From positions 669,940 to 700,899 of the forward strand of contig WELB01000034.1 in assembly GCA_009602725.1 (NCBI GenBank): 30,960 nt of DNA, written 5' to 3'. Origin of the DNA: Spirogloea muscicola (Eukaryota; Streptophyta; Zygnematophyceae; Spirogloeales; Spirogloeaceae). The notes beneath the pieces are model-generated. The model saw only the letters and a list, made by a program, of their open reading frames with translations, made no database searches and was not told where the DNA came from. The position numbers and the translations under genes were made by a program. Below are positions 11,230 through 20,907 of this stretch, piece by piece; the stretch's first letter is position 1, and the number at the start of each line of letters is the position of its first letter.

Positions 11230-11585
11230 TGCGGTTCTCACGGCGGCTCCGGTGGATGCATGCGCCGGTGGCGGCCTCGAAGACCCGGAAGCCGTCCCGC
11301 GTGGCCAGCACCACACGACTGGCAGCAGAGGCAGGTCGCGCGGCGACGGCGGCGGCGGCGGCCTCAGCAGGCCGGCAAACCACCGCCGCCGGCAGCATCG
11401 TGGCCGTCAGCCGCGGCGGCGACGGCGGCGCAAGCAATGGCGGCGGGGTCGGCGCTGCCGCGGCGCGCGCCGCGAGAAGCGGCCACTGCCGTTGATGGGG
11501 TTTCTGTGCTGTTGGGCGCGCACCTGCCGTCGTGGCCGAAGGACGCGTACAGCACGCCGCGGTCGGACGTCGCGGCCACGTTCAT
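9243..11585 (-). CDS. ATG18B: ATG18b-like PROPPIN (WIPI family) autophagy beta-propeller, 327 aa, 9 exons
   Basis: PROPPINs bind PI3P/PI(3,5)P2 on autophagosomal and endosomal membranes. Exons in coding order: 11585-11524, 11318-11242, 11160-11024, 10874-10756, 10646-10552, 10249-10131, 9980-9861, 9638-9487, 9345-9243; all GT-AG with continuous phase. Diagnostic blocks: GVLYASFGHDG and VVLATRDGFRVFEAATG (blade 1), VGAGEQPDLSPRRLSLVD (the GEQP.LSPRRL string is typical of plant ATG18b), VVLEVRVHVFDL, GSVLIHDALEAQ, and VDAHHSPVAAMAFSRDGSLL. The lipid-binding motif is LRRG at residues 247-250, in place of the commoner FRRG. The C-terminus (EERCFATLRHSCPSGTRRR) is shorter than in plant ATG18b and may be incomplete. 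The start ATG lies just downstream of a (CGG)n leader. Head-to-head with the PUM24-type gene across a repeat-filled spacer. Confidence 0.85.
11166..11235 (-). repeat. (CCG)n microsatellite inside an ATG18b-like intron
   Basis: The second intron of the ATG18b-like gene (11241-11161 on the minus strand, gtgaga...ctgcag) is 81 nt long. A CCG run at about 11199-11229 makes up much of it. The frame stays open through it, so intron retention would insert a poly-Arg stretch between blades 1 and 2. Splicing is preferred because family proteins have no insertion here and the junction phases agree. Confidence 0.65.
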
Positions 11586-11586
11586 G

Positions 11587-11616
11587 GCCCGCCGCCGCCG
11601 CCGCCGCCGCCGCCGC
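11587..11616. repeat. (CCG)n microsatellite just upstream of the ATG18b-like start codon
   Basis: An uninterrupted GCC/CGG run lies a few bases 5' of the start codon of the minus-strand gene, so in its probable 5' UTR. An upstream in-frame ATG at 11654 would translate it as poly-Arg. The start at 11585 is preferred because homology begins there. Confidence 0.7.
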
Positions 11617-11760
11617 AGGCCACGGCGAGCCCGGCGTGTGGCACGAGCTGCCACTTGGTTCGGGCAGGAAATGCGAATATTATGCTTCTTCCCGTGATTT
11701 GATCAAGCGTGCGGTGGGTGACGGAGGGCCGGAGCTACAGCGAGGCCACTCGTGACAATG

Positions 11761-11935
11761 GGGCGAGCCATTCCTTTGAACCTTGTTCAATCGTCTTGGG
11801 CTGGCCCTTCACTGCTACTTCTGTCAATTCTTTTCGGGCTGGCTTTTCACAGCCTTGTCAAAAAGCAAGCGCGGCCAGATTAACTGGTGGCTGGGAGAGG
11901 CCAGCCCAAAAGAATGGACAAGGTCTGAATGAGTC
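11761..11935. repeat. Three hairpin modules, two reverse and one forward
   Basis: Two reverse-orientation modules (TTGTTCAATCGTCTTGGGCTGG.. at 11783-11815 and GTCAATTCTTTTCGGGCTGG..CAGCC at 11822-11855) are followed by a forward copy near 11885-11925 (GGCTGG, loop GAGAGG, CCAGCC, then CAAAAGAATGGACAAGGTC). Reverse and forward copies together can pair into a larger foldback. They lie in the divergent ATG18b/PUM24 promoter spacer. Confidence 0.75.
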
Positions 11936-11971
11936 GGAGAGCTAAGGACTGAGACAGCAGTAAGCGAACTC

Positions 11972-12130
11972 TCAGTAACCTCTCGTCAGTAGATGCAAAT
12001 CTGAGTAGCTAGCAGGCGGAAAGACGTCGCCCTGACAGAAGCCGGAGGCCGCCGCCAGAGCGCAGAAGAGGGGCTGGCAAAGCCAGCCCAAAAAGAATGG
12101 ACAATGTCCAAAGCCAAAGAAGTCTGATTC
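11972..12130 (-). mobile_element. Composite repeat: perfect hairpin module fused to retroelement C-terminal tail
   Basis: On the minus strand the tail reads CALAAASGFCQGDVFPPASY then SDLHLLTRGY and stops at 11972-11974. Directly upstream of it (higher coordinates) is a textbook hairpin module: GGGCTGGC at 12071-12078, loop AAA, GCCAGCCC at 12082-12089, then GGACAATGTCC at 12099-12109. The tail is the same peptide as at 3459-3560, so the hairpin replaces everything upstream of the last 34 or so codons. Confidence 0.7.
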
Positions 12131-12164
12131 GGGGGCCTGAACAGACAAGTGAGCTCTTGGAAAA

Positions 12165-12320
12165 GGGGCCGAGGGCTGTGAAAGCCAGCCCGATTTTCCG
12201 ATTTGACAAACCTTATACACTAAGCCGGAGCACCACCTCGTAGGAAAGACTCTTCCGCAGAGAAGGGGCACTCCCAATGGGGGCAAGGGCTGTGAAAAGC
12301 CTGCCCGAAAAAGAATTGAC
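12165..12320 (+). repeat. Hairpin modules ending at the assembly gap
   Basis: Two diverged forward modules: GGGCTG at 12173-12178 pairing with CAGCCC at 12186-12191, and a copy near 12289-12320 (GGGCTGTGAAAAGCCTGCCC then GAAAAAGAATTGAC). The second is cut by the N at 12321. Confidence 0.7.
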
Positions 12321-12321
12321 N
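12321..12321. other. Assembly gap marker (single N)
   Basis: One N separates repeat sequence from GC-rich coding sequence of the PUM24-type gene. The true gap length is unknown. It probably contains the start codon and promoter of that gene. Confidence 0.85.
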
Positions 12322-15300
12322 CCGCGGCGGCCGGGGCGGGCGCTCGCAGCCGCCGCCGCCGCAGCCTTCGCTGGACCGGAAGCAGCGCAAGGTGCGGCGC
12401 CGTCTCCCGCAGTACCTCTGACGTGTTTTAGGGTTGAGGGGGTTTAGGGTTCAGGGTTCAGGTGCGCAGCTCGTCGTCGAGGGCGTGGTCCTGGCTGCGC
12501 CGCTGAGCGCCGTGGCGGCGCTGGCGCTGGCCTGGCCGCGCGCAGGTGCTGGCAGAGGAGCGCAAGAAGCTCCGTAAGCCCCTGTACGACCTCGAGAAGG
12601 TCCGCCCTCCCTCCTGCCGCCAAGGCAGCCCGAGCCTCCCCCCGCGCTCAAACCCTCCTTAAACCCTCGAGCACCCTCCCTCCTCGCCCCTCCCTCCTTG
12701 CCCCCCACCTCCCCCTTGGCCGCTCAGGCCCTCCATTGATCAGTACACACTCCATTTGCCCCCTCGTCTTGAGCGTCACCTCAAGCCATGTGCTTCGTCA
12801 CGAGACCCACACCCGGGCCTAACATTGCACAGGCTGCTGACAGCCTGGTCCCCAGCGAGGCAGCCCGTACCTTCGCCGCTCCTGTGCAACTTGCACGGAT
12901 GCTGGCATGCGGGCCTAATAAGTATGCAAATCGTGACTTTGATTTTGTTGCTCGGGTGAGGCAGCACCTGGCAGCGCAGTGGGAGAAGATGAGGCAGCGA
13001 GGGATAATGACAGAGGAGCGGTCCAAGTGAGGCGACACCCTCCTCCACATTTGCCTCACGTCTCCGAGGCAACCCTTGGTTACTTCTGCACCTGCTGTCT
13101 TTTTCTCCTCCTGCTGATGCCATGGAGAGGTCAAGGACGTGCTCGTGCTGGCTCACTGAGACATCCGGTGGACCGGCCTTGTGTGGCAGGCTTGTCACTG
13201 CAGTGCTCGTGCAGGTGCGGGGCCGCATCAAGGAGCTGGCCATGTCCCACACCAACTCGCGCATCGTCCAGGTCCGCACAGCACAAAGCTCTCCCCCTTC
13301 GCCAGCAGCGGGCGGCCATAAAGGAAGTTGCGCTTTCTTATGCATGGAGGTGCTGGCCCTCTCTTATGCAGTCCAAGCTGTTCTCCCCTCCACACACCCC
13401 CAGCAAGTCGTATCGATGGCTGTGCCTGCTGCGCTTGGACCGGTGCTGACACCATCGCCAGCAGACATGCGTGAAGCACTGTGCCGCAGCGGAGCTCGCA
13501 GAGGTCTTTGCGGAGCTGCGGCCGCACTGCGTCGAGCTGGCCAAGAACACCTACGCCCACCACCTTGTCAACAAGATGCTGGACCATGGTGTGTTGGCCT
13601 GAGGCTTTCTCCTTAGATGTTGGTCTAGTCACAAATAGTCACAAAATCACAAATAAGAATTTCTGAGTACACATTGTGGCATAGGGCCGTTGGTGGCAAT
13701 TTAAGGTCAAGGAGTCTGCATTCCTGCTTGGCTTGCGGGGTGCAGCCACAAAGGAACAGCGGCAGCAGATCATCTCGCAGCTCCGTGGACAGGTCGTCCC
13801 GCTCCTTCGGCACCCCTCCGCCTCCGCAGGTCAGCGCCCTCTTTCTGTGTTGTCTGTGCACCCTGCTTGACCATCACCGAGCAAGACGTGGATTGGACCA
13901 TGCAGCGACGCAGTTGTGACCTGCTTGTGGGCTTAGCCGCATTACAGTCCTGACCTCTTAGGCTCAGCTCAACATCTTCTAGTTGTGTTGGGTGCCATCT
14001 GCCTCTCACAGCAACATTGGCATGCCGCCATTGATCCTGCTACCATGCGGGGGTTGACTGAGCCCTGCAACTTGTGCATCAGTGATGGAGCACGCCTACC
14101 AGCTGGCAAGCAGCAGCCAGAAGCAGGAGTTGGTGGCAGAGTTCTACCTGCCCGAGTTCCGCGTCTTCAGGGAAGCCGAGGGCACCAAGCCTCCGAGGTC
14201 CTCATCACCATCCTGTATAAAGACCAGAGAGAGACGGGTGTGCTGCTTTACAAACAGAGCAGCATTTACCAATAATCAATTCACTTGTATTATTCAACTT
14301 GTATCCAACTTGTATCCAACTTGTGTGGGCGGTGTGGGCGGCGGCGGCCCGGTAGGCTGGCTGAGATCATGGCAACGGCGGCAGCGCCGAGGCGTAGCGC
14401 AGTCCTGGAACACATGACGCTGGCGTTGCAGCCGATCCTGGAGAAGGGCATCGTAGACCACTCCATCATCCACCGCGTTCTCTGCGAATACATGTCGCTC
14501 AAGCGCAAGGTGTCGCCACCAGTCAAGCTTGAGCGATTGTTTGTCAGCTTCTTGCCATTCCATAACCTTTGGGTCACAGGTGCGGACCTCTTGAAGGCCG
14601 TCTGGAGCTGCCCTTCATGAGACTGTTACTCTTGGCACGTGGTGTCTGACAGTCTGCATTGTGCCGCCTGGTACCAGGGCTTGGTGGAGGAGGTGGTTGG
14701 CCAGCTGGCAGGCCCGATGATCCCTCGCATCGTGCACACCCGCAACGGTGCTGCTGTTGCTGCTGCCTGCATTGCCTTCTCTTCCGCAAAGGTCCGCAGG
14801 CGAATGTGAAGCAGCCATGTCCAAGTGTGCTGATCAAGCTCGTGCCTTCATCAACCACTCTGACAGATTCTATCATCGTCAACTCTTTGTAGGCCGCAGC
14901 ACTGGGCTGTCTGTGCTCTTGCTATTATAGTCAAACTTACACTCAGGCAGTGACTGCAGGAGAGGAAGAAGATAGTGAAGGGCCTGAAGGGCCACATTGG
15001 CAAGATAGCGCGCGACAATCATGGGAATCTGGTATGCTCCTCTGGGCTGCACAGAGCTCCACTATGAAGAGCTGGACCTGTCTGGATACTCGTGGAGATC
15101 ACAAACATTGTTACAGTGACAACATGCTCTCATAAGTCGGCTGCCTCCTTGCAGGTGCTGCTGAAGGTCCTTGATGTTGTCGATGATACCAAGCTCGTGA
15201 ATAAGGTGGGCGGTTATTGCAGGCATCATACCTTGAAGCCGCTGAGCCGAGTGTGCATCTAGCCCTACTGCTTTGGCTGCGCAATGTTGCAGCTGGCATG

Positions 15301-17405
15301 TTGGAGTGTCAGGCAGAGCGCTTTCTCACCCAAGTTATGAGTGAACGTTGAGGGCAGGTGGTCGTGTCGGAGCTAAATAAGGAAGTGAAGGAGCTCGCCG
15401 TTGATAAGGTGGTGTGCCGGCAGTATGGCACACAGCATCTGTCATCTCGCTGAGAAAGGGGGCCTGTTTTTTGAATTTGTCGCAAGGGGCTTCGTGTCTG
15501 GGAGCATCTTAATTATGTCACGTGCAGCATGGTGGTGTGTGAAATAGGCAGTGCATGTTGCAGGGTTCTGAAATTTTGGGACACTCTTGTTGCTCGCTCT
15601 AGCACCAAACCGGGGGTTGCCCTCTCCCAACCCATATGTTGCTCCTCGCACAGTTCGGCAGAAGGGCCTTGCTGCACCTGCTTGCGCCAAGGACTGGCCG
15701 CTACTTTCCAGCAGACATTATTGCAGCTTTGCAACCTCCTGAGCCAAGAGTGGCAGGTCTGTCGCCTAATCTTGTCAGAGAGCCTTGCTTGAAGCTGCTC
15801 AATTCCGTTATGTGCTCCCTTCTTTTTAACTCTGCTCGCTTGTGGAGGTAATGATAACGACATAGGCCATTGATGACTTCAAGGCATGCCCAGCATCTCC
15901 TGTTGTCCTTGCAACTATGGCAGGCTCGGGTACAGTGGGCGAGGAGGCTGGCATATTAATGTCCGAAGATGGAGCGAGGAGCTCTGCAGAGGAAGAAGAA
16001 GAGAAAGAAGTCAGGGCCGACTCTGCAACTGCTGTAGCAGCCAAGCCAGATGCTTCGAGAAAGAAGCAGAGGTTGAGTGCTGACGCCGATAGGAAGGGAG
16101 AGGAGGCAGAGGAGGCATTGGAGGATGTATCAGAGGTAGGAGCAGCAGGCAAGGCCGATCCGCAGATTGCAGAAGATTTGGAGCAAGCAGAGGAAGACGA
16201 CAGCTTGGAGGCCCCTGTTGGCGTGGCGAGCAAGAAAGATCCCGAAGTGCGGCGATTGGAGCTCCTTGTGAGCAGCGGCCTGGCCAAGGTTGGCAATCGC
16301 GACAACTTCGTATATTCAGCTTATTTGTGACAAGCGCCATGCATCTATGCATTGTTGACTTGAAGACCACCTTAACACGCCAGTCATGGGGCAGTTTTGA
16401 TGCCAGTCTCCACCTTGACACCAAGTGCGCCCTGCTTGTGCTTGGTCCCAGAAGCTGACCGAGGTCTGCGTGCAACATGCTGGGGAGCTCCTTTGCTCTC
16501 AGCATGGAACCGACATCATCTTCGAAGTAAAGTCAGGCCTTTTGCCCCAACTTTTGAGAGTACCAATGTACATGGTGCAGATGCCATTCTCTATTTGGAC
16601 TAACTGAAGCCATGCTTATCACTCCATCTTGTGGCTCTCAGGTTGCGACTGGAGGCACTGGCGGCATCTTGTGGAAGTCCATGTTGGAGGCGGTGGCAGC
16701 TGTTCACGCTGCCATTGCGGAGGCAGCAGCACAGCCTCGGCCAGAAACCAAGCCTGGGCTTAATGGCACAGCCCCTGAGGAGCATGTCCTGGATAACTAC
16801 TTTGCATCACGCACAATTCGGCGGCTGGTGATGGGTTCTCTCGAAGCTGGTGCGGCACGGCCCTTCGCAGCGGTTCTCTGGGAGACCGCGTTGCGGGGGC
16901 GCTGTAGCACTTGGGCGCATGGCCACAGGTGCCGAGCAACTCCTTCATCTCTCATGCAGTGCAAATGCATGGGCTTATTGCGACCTTCACCTTGACTCGA
17001 GCCCTTGCATGGCCTTCACACTCGTTGTTGCCATGCCGCAGTGCGAAGGTGGTGGCGGCCATGTGCCAGAGCGGCCATGGCCCGACTGCCCAGGCGGCCA
17101 AGTCCGAGATTCAACCGCTGCTTGCCTCAGGGGCTCTGGATGACATCAAGCACTTGTTTGCTGCCGGGTCCTCGCTTCTGGTGGGCGGAGAGGAGATGCC
17201 AACGCCTGCTCCATCCGCCAACTTGGGTGGTGGCCGTACAGACATGCAAGAACAAGAAGCGCCAACAACGCCCACGCTGGGAGAAGACGGCGCTCACATT
17301 AAGCTCATCATCAAGAGTGGCGAAGAGCTCGTCCCTCCTGATCCGGAAGGCCCTGTGAGGAGGAAGAGGAAGCAGGGGCAGGCGAGCCGGGCTACATTAT
17401 CGTGA
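12322..17405 (+). CDS. PUM24: PUM24/PUF6-type nucleolar Pumilio-CPL protein, 5' partial, 17 exons
   Basis: Eukaryotic PUM3/Puf6/APUM24 proteins are nucleolar RNA-binding proteins needed for 60S/ITS2 processing. Exon ends: ?-12391, 12546-12599, 12965-13026, 13190-13271, 13465-13588, 13746-13829, 14083-14197, 14356-14509, 14678-14791, 14960-15031, 15155-15205, 15358-15408, 15654-15756, 15924-16288, 16452-16526, 16642-16928, 17042-17405. All are GT-AG and from exon 2 on they give 718 codons without a phase error. Key blocks: RKKLRKPLYDLEK, QWEKMRQRGIMTEERSKLVT, TCVKHCAAAELAEVF, HHLVNKMLDH, VMEHAYQLASSSQKQELVAE, LQPILEKGIVDHSIIHRVL (start of CPL), LDVVDDTKLVNK, FGRRALLHLLAPRTGRYF, KKDPEVRRLELL, HVLDNYFASRTIRRLV. 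The exon 15924-16288 carries an acidic Glu/Ala-rich insert. The C-terminus holds a basic RRKRKQ signal that could be nuclear. The 5' end is lost at the N; the first visible exon is Pro-rich (QPPPPQPSLDRKQRK). Identity firm. Confidence 0.88.
12427..12451 (+). promoter_or_regulatory. Telo-box-like TTTAGGG motifs in the first visible intron of the PUM24-type gene
   Basis: TTTAGGGTT occurs at 12427-12435 and 12443-12451, followed by two CAGGGTT variants. The complement AACCCTAAA is the telo-box seen in promoters and first introns of plant ribosomal-protein and nucleolar genes. Its presence in a ribosome-biogenesis gene fits that use, but short telomere-like tracts also arise by chance or repair. 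Confidence 0.5.
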
Positions 17406-17900
17406 CAAGGGTTCACAATGGCAGCTTGTACGCTTTCTGAGGGGCTCTGGCGGCCAAGAGATCTCGCAGCATCAGATTGCTGGCTCAAATTCTCATGCTG
17501 TAAAGGTACTGACATGGCCGCCTATTTGCTTCAGCAGCAGCTGCTCTTGCAAGCTCTGTGGAGATAGCTGCAGCTTGTCTGTGCAGCGGACTTGCGCTTG
17601 AGGCGGTGCGGGCTACTGCCCTACTGTGGCTTTGATTGCCTTTGCCTCGGTTGTCTGATTCTTTGGAGGCCGCTTCGCCTAACATCTATCCTCCAACTAC
17701 AGGCCTTTGGGCCAGGGGCTGGCCGCCGTTGCTCTAGGCCTCAATGTAGTCTCTCGCTTATGGCAGGTCATGTGCGGCCACAATTGCAAGGTTCATCGAG
17801 CACCGCGCCATACCAGGTGGCTATCAGGTGTATCAAGGAGTACAGGAGTTACACTTCCTGCTCAATGCCTCAATGATAAACGGTTGCTCTTCTCTCAAGC
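17406..17900 (+). other. 3' flank of the PUM24-type gene
   Basis: Ordinary mixed-composition sequence after the stop codon, with no recognised gene. A TGTAA at 17499-17503 lies about 95 bases after the stop and could be a green-algal type polyadenylation signal, though one copy is expected by chance in this length. Confidence 0.45.
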
Positions 17901-17906
17901 CGCTTC

Positions 17907-17975
17907 AACCTTGTCCACTAGTATTTGAACTGGCCTTTCGCAGCCATCGCCCCTTTTGAAAGAGAGCTTTCAATT
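17907..17975 (-). repeat. Diverged reverse-orientation hairpin module
   Basis: ACCTTGTCCACTAGTATTTG is followed by AACTGGCCTTTCGCAGCC and ATCGCCCCTTTTGAAAGAG, which align with the reverse modules at 4160-4195 and 1127-1152. The stem is degenerate. 17976-18230 carries no recognised feature. Confidence 0.55.
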
Positions 17976-18234
17976 TCTTCCGCTGAAGCTGAGTACTATC
18001 CAACTTCAGCGCATGTCCTTGAGCACATGCCAGCAGCCAGCTCAATGTTTCTGCTCTCACTGCTCGGGTTGTCCACTTTTAGCATTCCCACCGATCACTA
18101 ACGACTGAAAGCCTGTGTACTGCAAGTTTTATGCTTGGGACCACGTGACTATGGGCACGAGCCGAGGCTAGACGTGGCGAGAGCTCCTTTGGGAAAAGTT
18201 GCAGAAGCTCCACTAATGAGAGACTAAGGCTGGG

Positions 18235-18560
18235 GTAATCAAGAAGCTCTTCCAGAATGGGCGATGGCTGTCAGAGGCCAGCCCAAAGATGGCAATTGCT
18301 CGCCCACAGAGGGTAGGGGAAAGAAAATGCTCGCCCATGAAGAAGAGTAGCTGGCAAGGCCAGCCCAAAAGGAACGGACACAGTCCAAAGCGTCAAGAGG
18401 TGCCGAAAAGGAAAGCCACACAGCTAGACAACACACGACCGCAGATAAAAGCTCAGTACCCACGAGTGAGCAGCAGCAGCAGCCCAAAGCTAAGTGCTCG
18501 CCCATAGAGAAGAGGGGCGGGCAAAGCCAGCCAAAAGGAATGTACAAGGTCTGAGAGGCC
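18235..18560 (-). mobile_element. Composite repeat with four hairpin leaders and a short retroelement tail
   Basis: Forward hairpin modules sit at about 18258-18285, 18328-18400 (AGCTGGC, loop AAG, GCCAGCCC, then GGACACAGTCC) and 18490-18550 (GGGCGGGC, loop AAA, GCCAGCC). Between the last two lies the same A-rich 3' block (GGTGCCGAAAAGGAAAGCC), then CTCAGTACCCACGAGTGAGC, the complement of LLTRGY-stop at 18453-18455. The order hairpin, 3' block, tail, hairpin equals that at 2111-2323 and 3101-3400. Confidence 0.65.
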
Positions 18561-18650
18561 GGGAGAAGGCGCGCGAAATTGAAAGGGAGGCCAATCCTAG
18601 CCTTATTACAAATGTCCTGTTAACTGGGTGATGAGCTAGCTAAGAGGGAC

Positions 18651-18760
18651 ACTAAGTATCCCCGAGTGAGCACATGCATATCTGACAAGCTAGGCTGAGG
18701 CGCCAAACCACCACCACGGAAGCCATTAGCCTGGGCTAATGCACGACCAGAGGGGGCAAA
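18651..18760 (-). pseudogene. Retroelement C-terminal tail copy without adjacent hairpin
   Basis: Minus-strand reading PSGRALAQANGFRGGGLAP then QPSLSDMHVLTRGY matches the tail of the 3459-3908 ORF over its last 35 or so codons, including the GRALA block. The stop is changed (reading continues LV), so it is decayed. This copy keeps the upstream coding junction that the hairpin-fused copies have lost. Confidence 0.6.
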
Positions 18761-18920
18761 GAAGACAGCGAAAGAATGGCCAAGGCCCCAAGGGCCGAGG
18801 TCCCTCGTATCGTTAGAACCCCCAGCCTCGGGCTCCCCTGGAACCGAAACCCACTGCAAGCCGGCCCGCCCGCCGCCGCCGCATGGCGGCCGCCTGCGCC
18901 GCCGCCGCTGCCGACGGCGG

Positions 18921-18921
18921 N
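18921..18921. other. Assembly gap marker (single N)
   Basis: One N inside a (GCC)n-like region at about 18867-18922. True gap length unknown. It probably hides the first exon, with the membrane anchor, of the SRP receptor beta gene that follows. Confidence 0.8.
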
Positions 18922-19077
18922 CGCGCCGCGCTCCCGTCGCCAGCTTCCCATTCCGGCGCCGCGCGGCGACGGCCCGTGCCGCCCCGGGAAAGGCATGAGA
19001 AGGCCGTCTAAGGCGTTGCCGCCTGGCCGGGTCTTGCGCTGACGGCGGCCGAGAGCTCCGGCGCGCGCTGGCTGCAG

Positions 19078-20286
19078 TCGTGCGATGGCTGCTCGGCGGC
19101 GGCCGTGGCGCCAAGGCCGACACGGTGGTGCTGGCGGGCCTCTGCGGCGGCGGCAAGACCGCCCTCTTCTACCAGGCCAGCCCGCCGGGCCTTCTGGCCA
19201 CGCCGCTGCGAGGCTGGCCGCCGCGCCGCCGGTGGCCACTGAGGCCGACGTGGGTCCCGTGGCGCTTGGCCTGCAGCTGCAAGACGGGACGACGCACCAG
19301 GGCACCGTGACGTCCATGGAGCCCAACGAGGGCCGCTTCCCGCTGCACTCGGAGGTGGCCAAGGTGAGCTGCTGATGGTGATAGCGACGAGGTCCTGCGG
19401 CCGAGACTGGCAGGCACACGGGGATGGTGCCGGGTCTGATCGGAGCTGGGGGGGTTCGATGCGCCTGTAGAACCCCAAGGCGCGGCCGGTGCACGTCCTC
19501 GACGTTCCTGGGCACCCGCAGCTCCGGCCGAGAGTCATGGAGGCCCTGCCGCGCGCGCGGGGCCTGGTCTTCGTCATCGACGCCCTCGACTTCCTCCCCC
19601 ACATCCGGGACAACGCGGAGTAAGTCGGCGTTTCAACAGTGCTTTGCATGAGTACGCTGTTATCCACTCCGTTTTCTGCGGACAGTAGCATTCCTGCTCA
19701 AGTTCGGCGATCCTAAGCTGTGGCATGTTTTGTGGGTAGCCTTCACATGGACAAGGGGGCTAGCTCTTTGCTCTGATGGCCTGGCAATCCATGTAGGTTC
19801 TTGTACGAGCTGCTCACCACCAAGGTGGTCGTGAAAAGGCGCATACCAATACTCCTCCTCTGTAACAAGATGGACAAGGTCACCGCTTACTCGGTGGACT
19901 TCATTCGCAAGCAGCTGGAGAAGGAAATGTGAGGTTATTTCCTCGTTCAGCCTCCAGCCGTTTGCCAGAGAGACATGGCAAGCTTGTACTCTTGTACGTG
20001 TACAGCATATTAGAGGCATTGATATGTTATTCCATCATGACAGTCTCTAGTCCCTGTCACCAAGTGCCACATTAATGATACTTGCCTTTCTTGCAGTGAC
20101 AAACTGAGGACAAGTAGGAACAGTATTTCAGAGGCAGACATTGGTACTGATGTTAAGCTTGGGGTCGAGGGCGAGGCGTTCAAGTTTACCCAGTGCGCCA
20201 ACAGAGTCACAGCAACTGAGGCCTCGGTGCAGAACGGGAAGATTGCAGACGTGGAGGCCTTCATCAGGGAGCTCGTGCGGGCCTGA
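19078..20286 (+). CDS. SRPRB: Signal recognition particle receptor beta subunit (SRPRB), 5' partial, 5 visible exons
   Basis: SRbeta is the ER-membrane GTPase that anchors SRalpha and helps deliver ribosome-nascent chains to the translocon. Exons: 19078-19175, 19277-19363, 19471-19619, 19797-19928, 20097-20286. G-motifs in order: P-loop GLCGGGKT after KADTVVLA, switch I region THQGTVTSMEPNEG (hallmark of SRbeta), DVPGH (G3), CNKMDK (G4), and the C-terminal DIGTDVKLGVEGEAFKF. The end EAFIRELVRA is typical. No in-frame ATG lies ahead of the P-loop, and the usual transmembrane helix is not visible, so the first exon is missing, probably at the N at 18921. The first intron (19176-19276) has a GC donor (CAG|GCCAGC) and CTGCAG acceptor; without it LFYQ cannot join LQDGTTHQG in frame. 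The other three introns are GT-AG. Identity firm; 5' end unresolved. Confidence 0.87.
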
Positions 20287-20907
20287 CCGTGGCCATGGAG
20301 TGTGTCAACACACAAGCGGCTCCTCAGCGCCCGATTAGAAGTAGGCCAAGAAGCTTAATTGCAAGCTTAATTTGGCCACATGAGCGTCATACAAGGGCGA
20401 TGAGGAATTGCTCATTCCCGCAGATCGAGCATTGCCTTTTCACCAAGCAAGTTACACATGCGTGTATGCTACTGGTGGTCAATGATGAGCATGCCTTGAA
20501 GATCCAAAGCCGTGCAACAGATAGATGATGCCACTGAGTGTTCACGTTGCACATTCATAAGCAGGCGGGCTAAAGCAGGTTGGGTGACCGTGCGTCCACA
20601 TGGCCGAAGATAAGATCTTGCTACGGGTGGTACAATGATGAGCATGCCTTGAGAATCCAAGTGCAAAGCTCATACATAAACACTCTGTGAAGAAGTGATT
20701 AGTATCGGCAACCTATTAATTACGAGGGCTGAAGCAGGCAGGTAGTGCTTTTGTGTACACATAGCTGAAGATTGGACATCTGCAAGTGTTGGCAGACTAT
20801 CTGCAACAGTCATAGGAGAGGTACACTTGCAGGCACACCCAAATAGGAATTCCTGCTCCCCTTGTGCGGTCCTGACTTTTCACCCAGCAATCGGGGTTTC
20901 AGAGTCG
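20287..20907. repeat. Convergent 3'-3' spacer holding a diverged tandem duplication of about 153 bp
   Basis: AATGATGAGCATGCCTTGA at 20481-20499 recurs at 20634-20652, and both are followed by a variant of GATCCAA. Further in, GGGCTAAAGCAGGTTGGGTG with CCACATGGCCGAAGAT (about 20567-20612) matches GGGCTGAAGCAGGCAGGTAG with ACACATAGCTGAAGAT (about 20728-20773). So two diverged units lie head to tail. No gene is recognised. Both neighbouring genes end here. Confidence 0.6.

Noticed and set aside
11189-11755. Plus-strand ORFs of poly-Ala/poly-Arg type
   Set aside because: They are shadows of CCG runs across the first exons of the minus-strand ATG18b-like gene.
1955-12130. Helitron 3' ends (hairpin followed by CTRR)
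   Set aside because: No CTRR terminus follows the stem in either orientation, and no TC 5' end was recognised.
3239-12286. Hairpin repeats as coding sequence (recurring GWLCQPLFSM-like readings on the minus strand)
   Set aside because: The hairpin is read in different frames in different copies (FWAGF versus LGWLC), so its protein reading is not conserved.
7934-17503. TGTAA as polyadenylation signals after the J-domain and PUM24 genes (7934-7938, 17499-17503)
   Set aside because: The pentamer is found after only some genes and is expected by chance at this length, so it is not listed as a feature.
18736-19602. Long minus-strand ORF of 288 codons
   Set aside because: It lies antisense to the SRPRB exons, crosses an N, and is low-complexity; the plus strand carries the conserved GTPase motifs.
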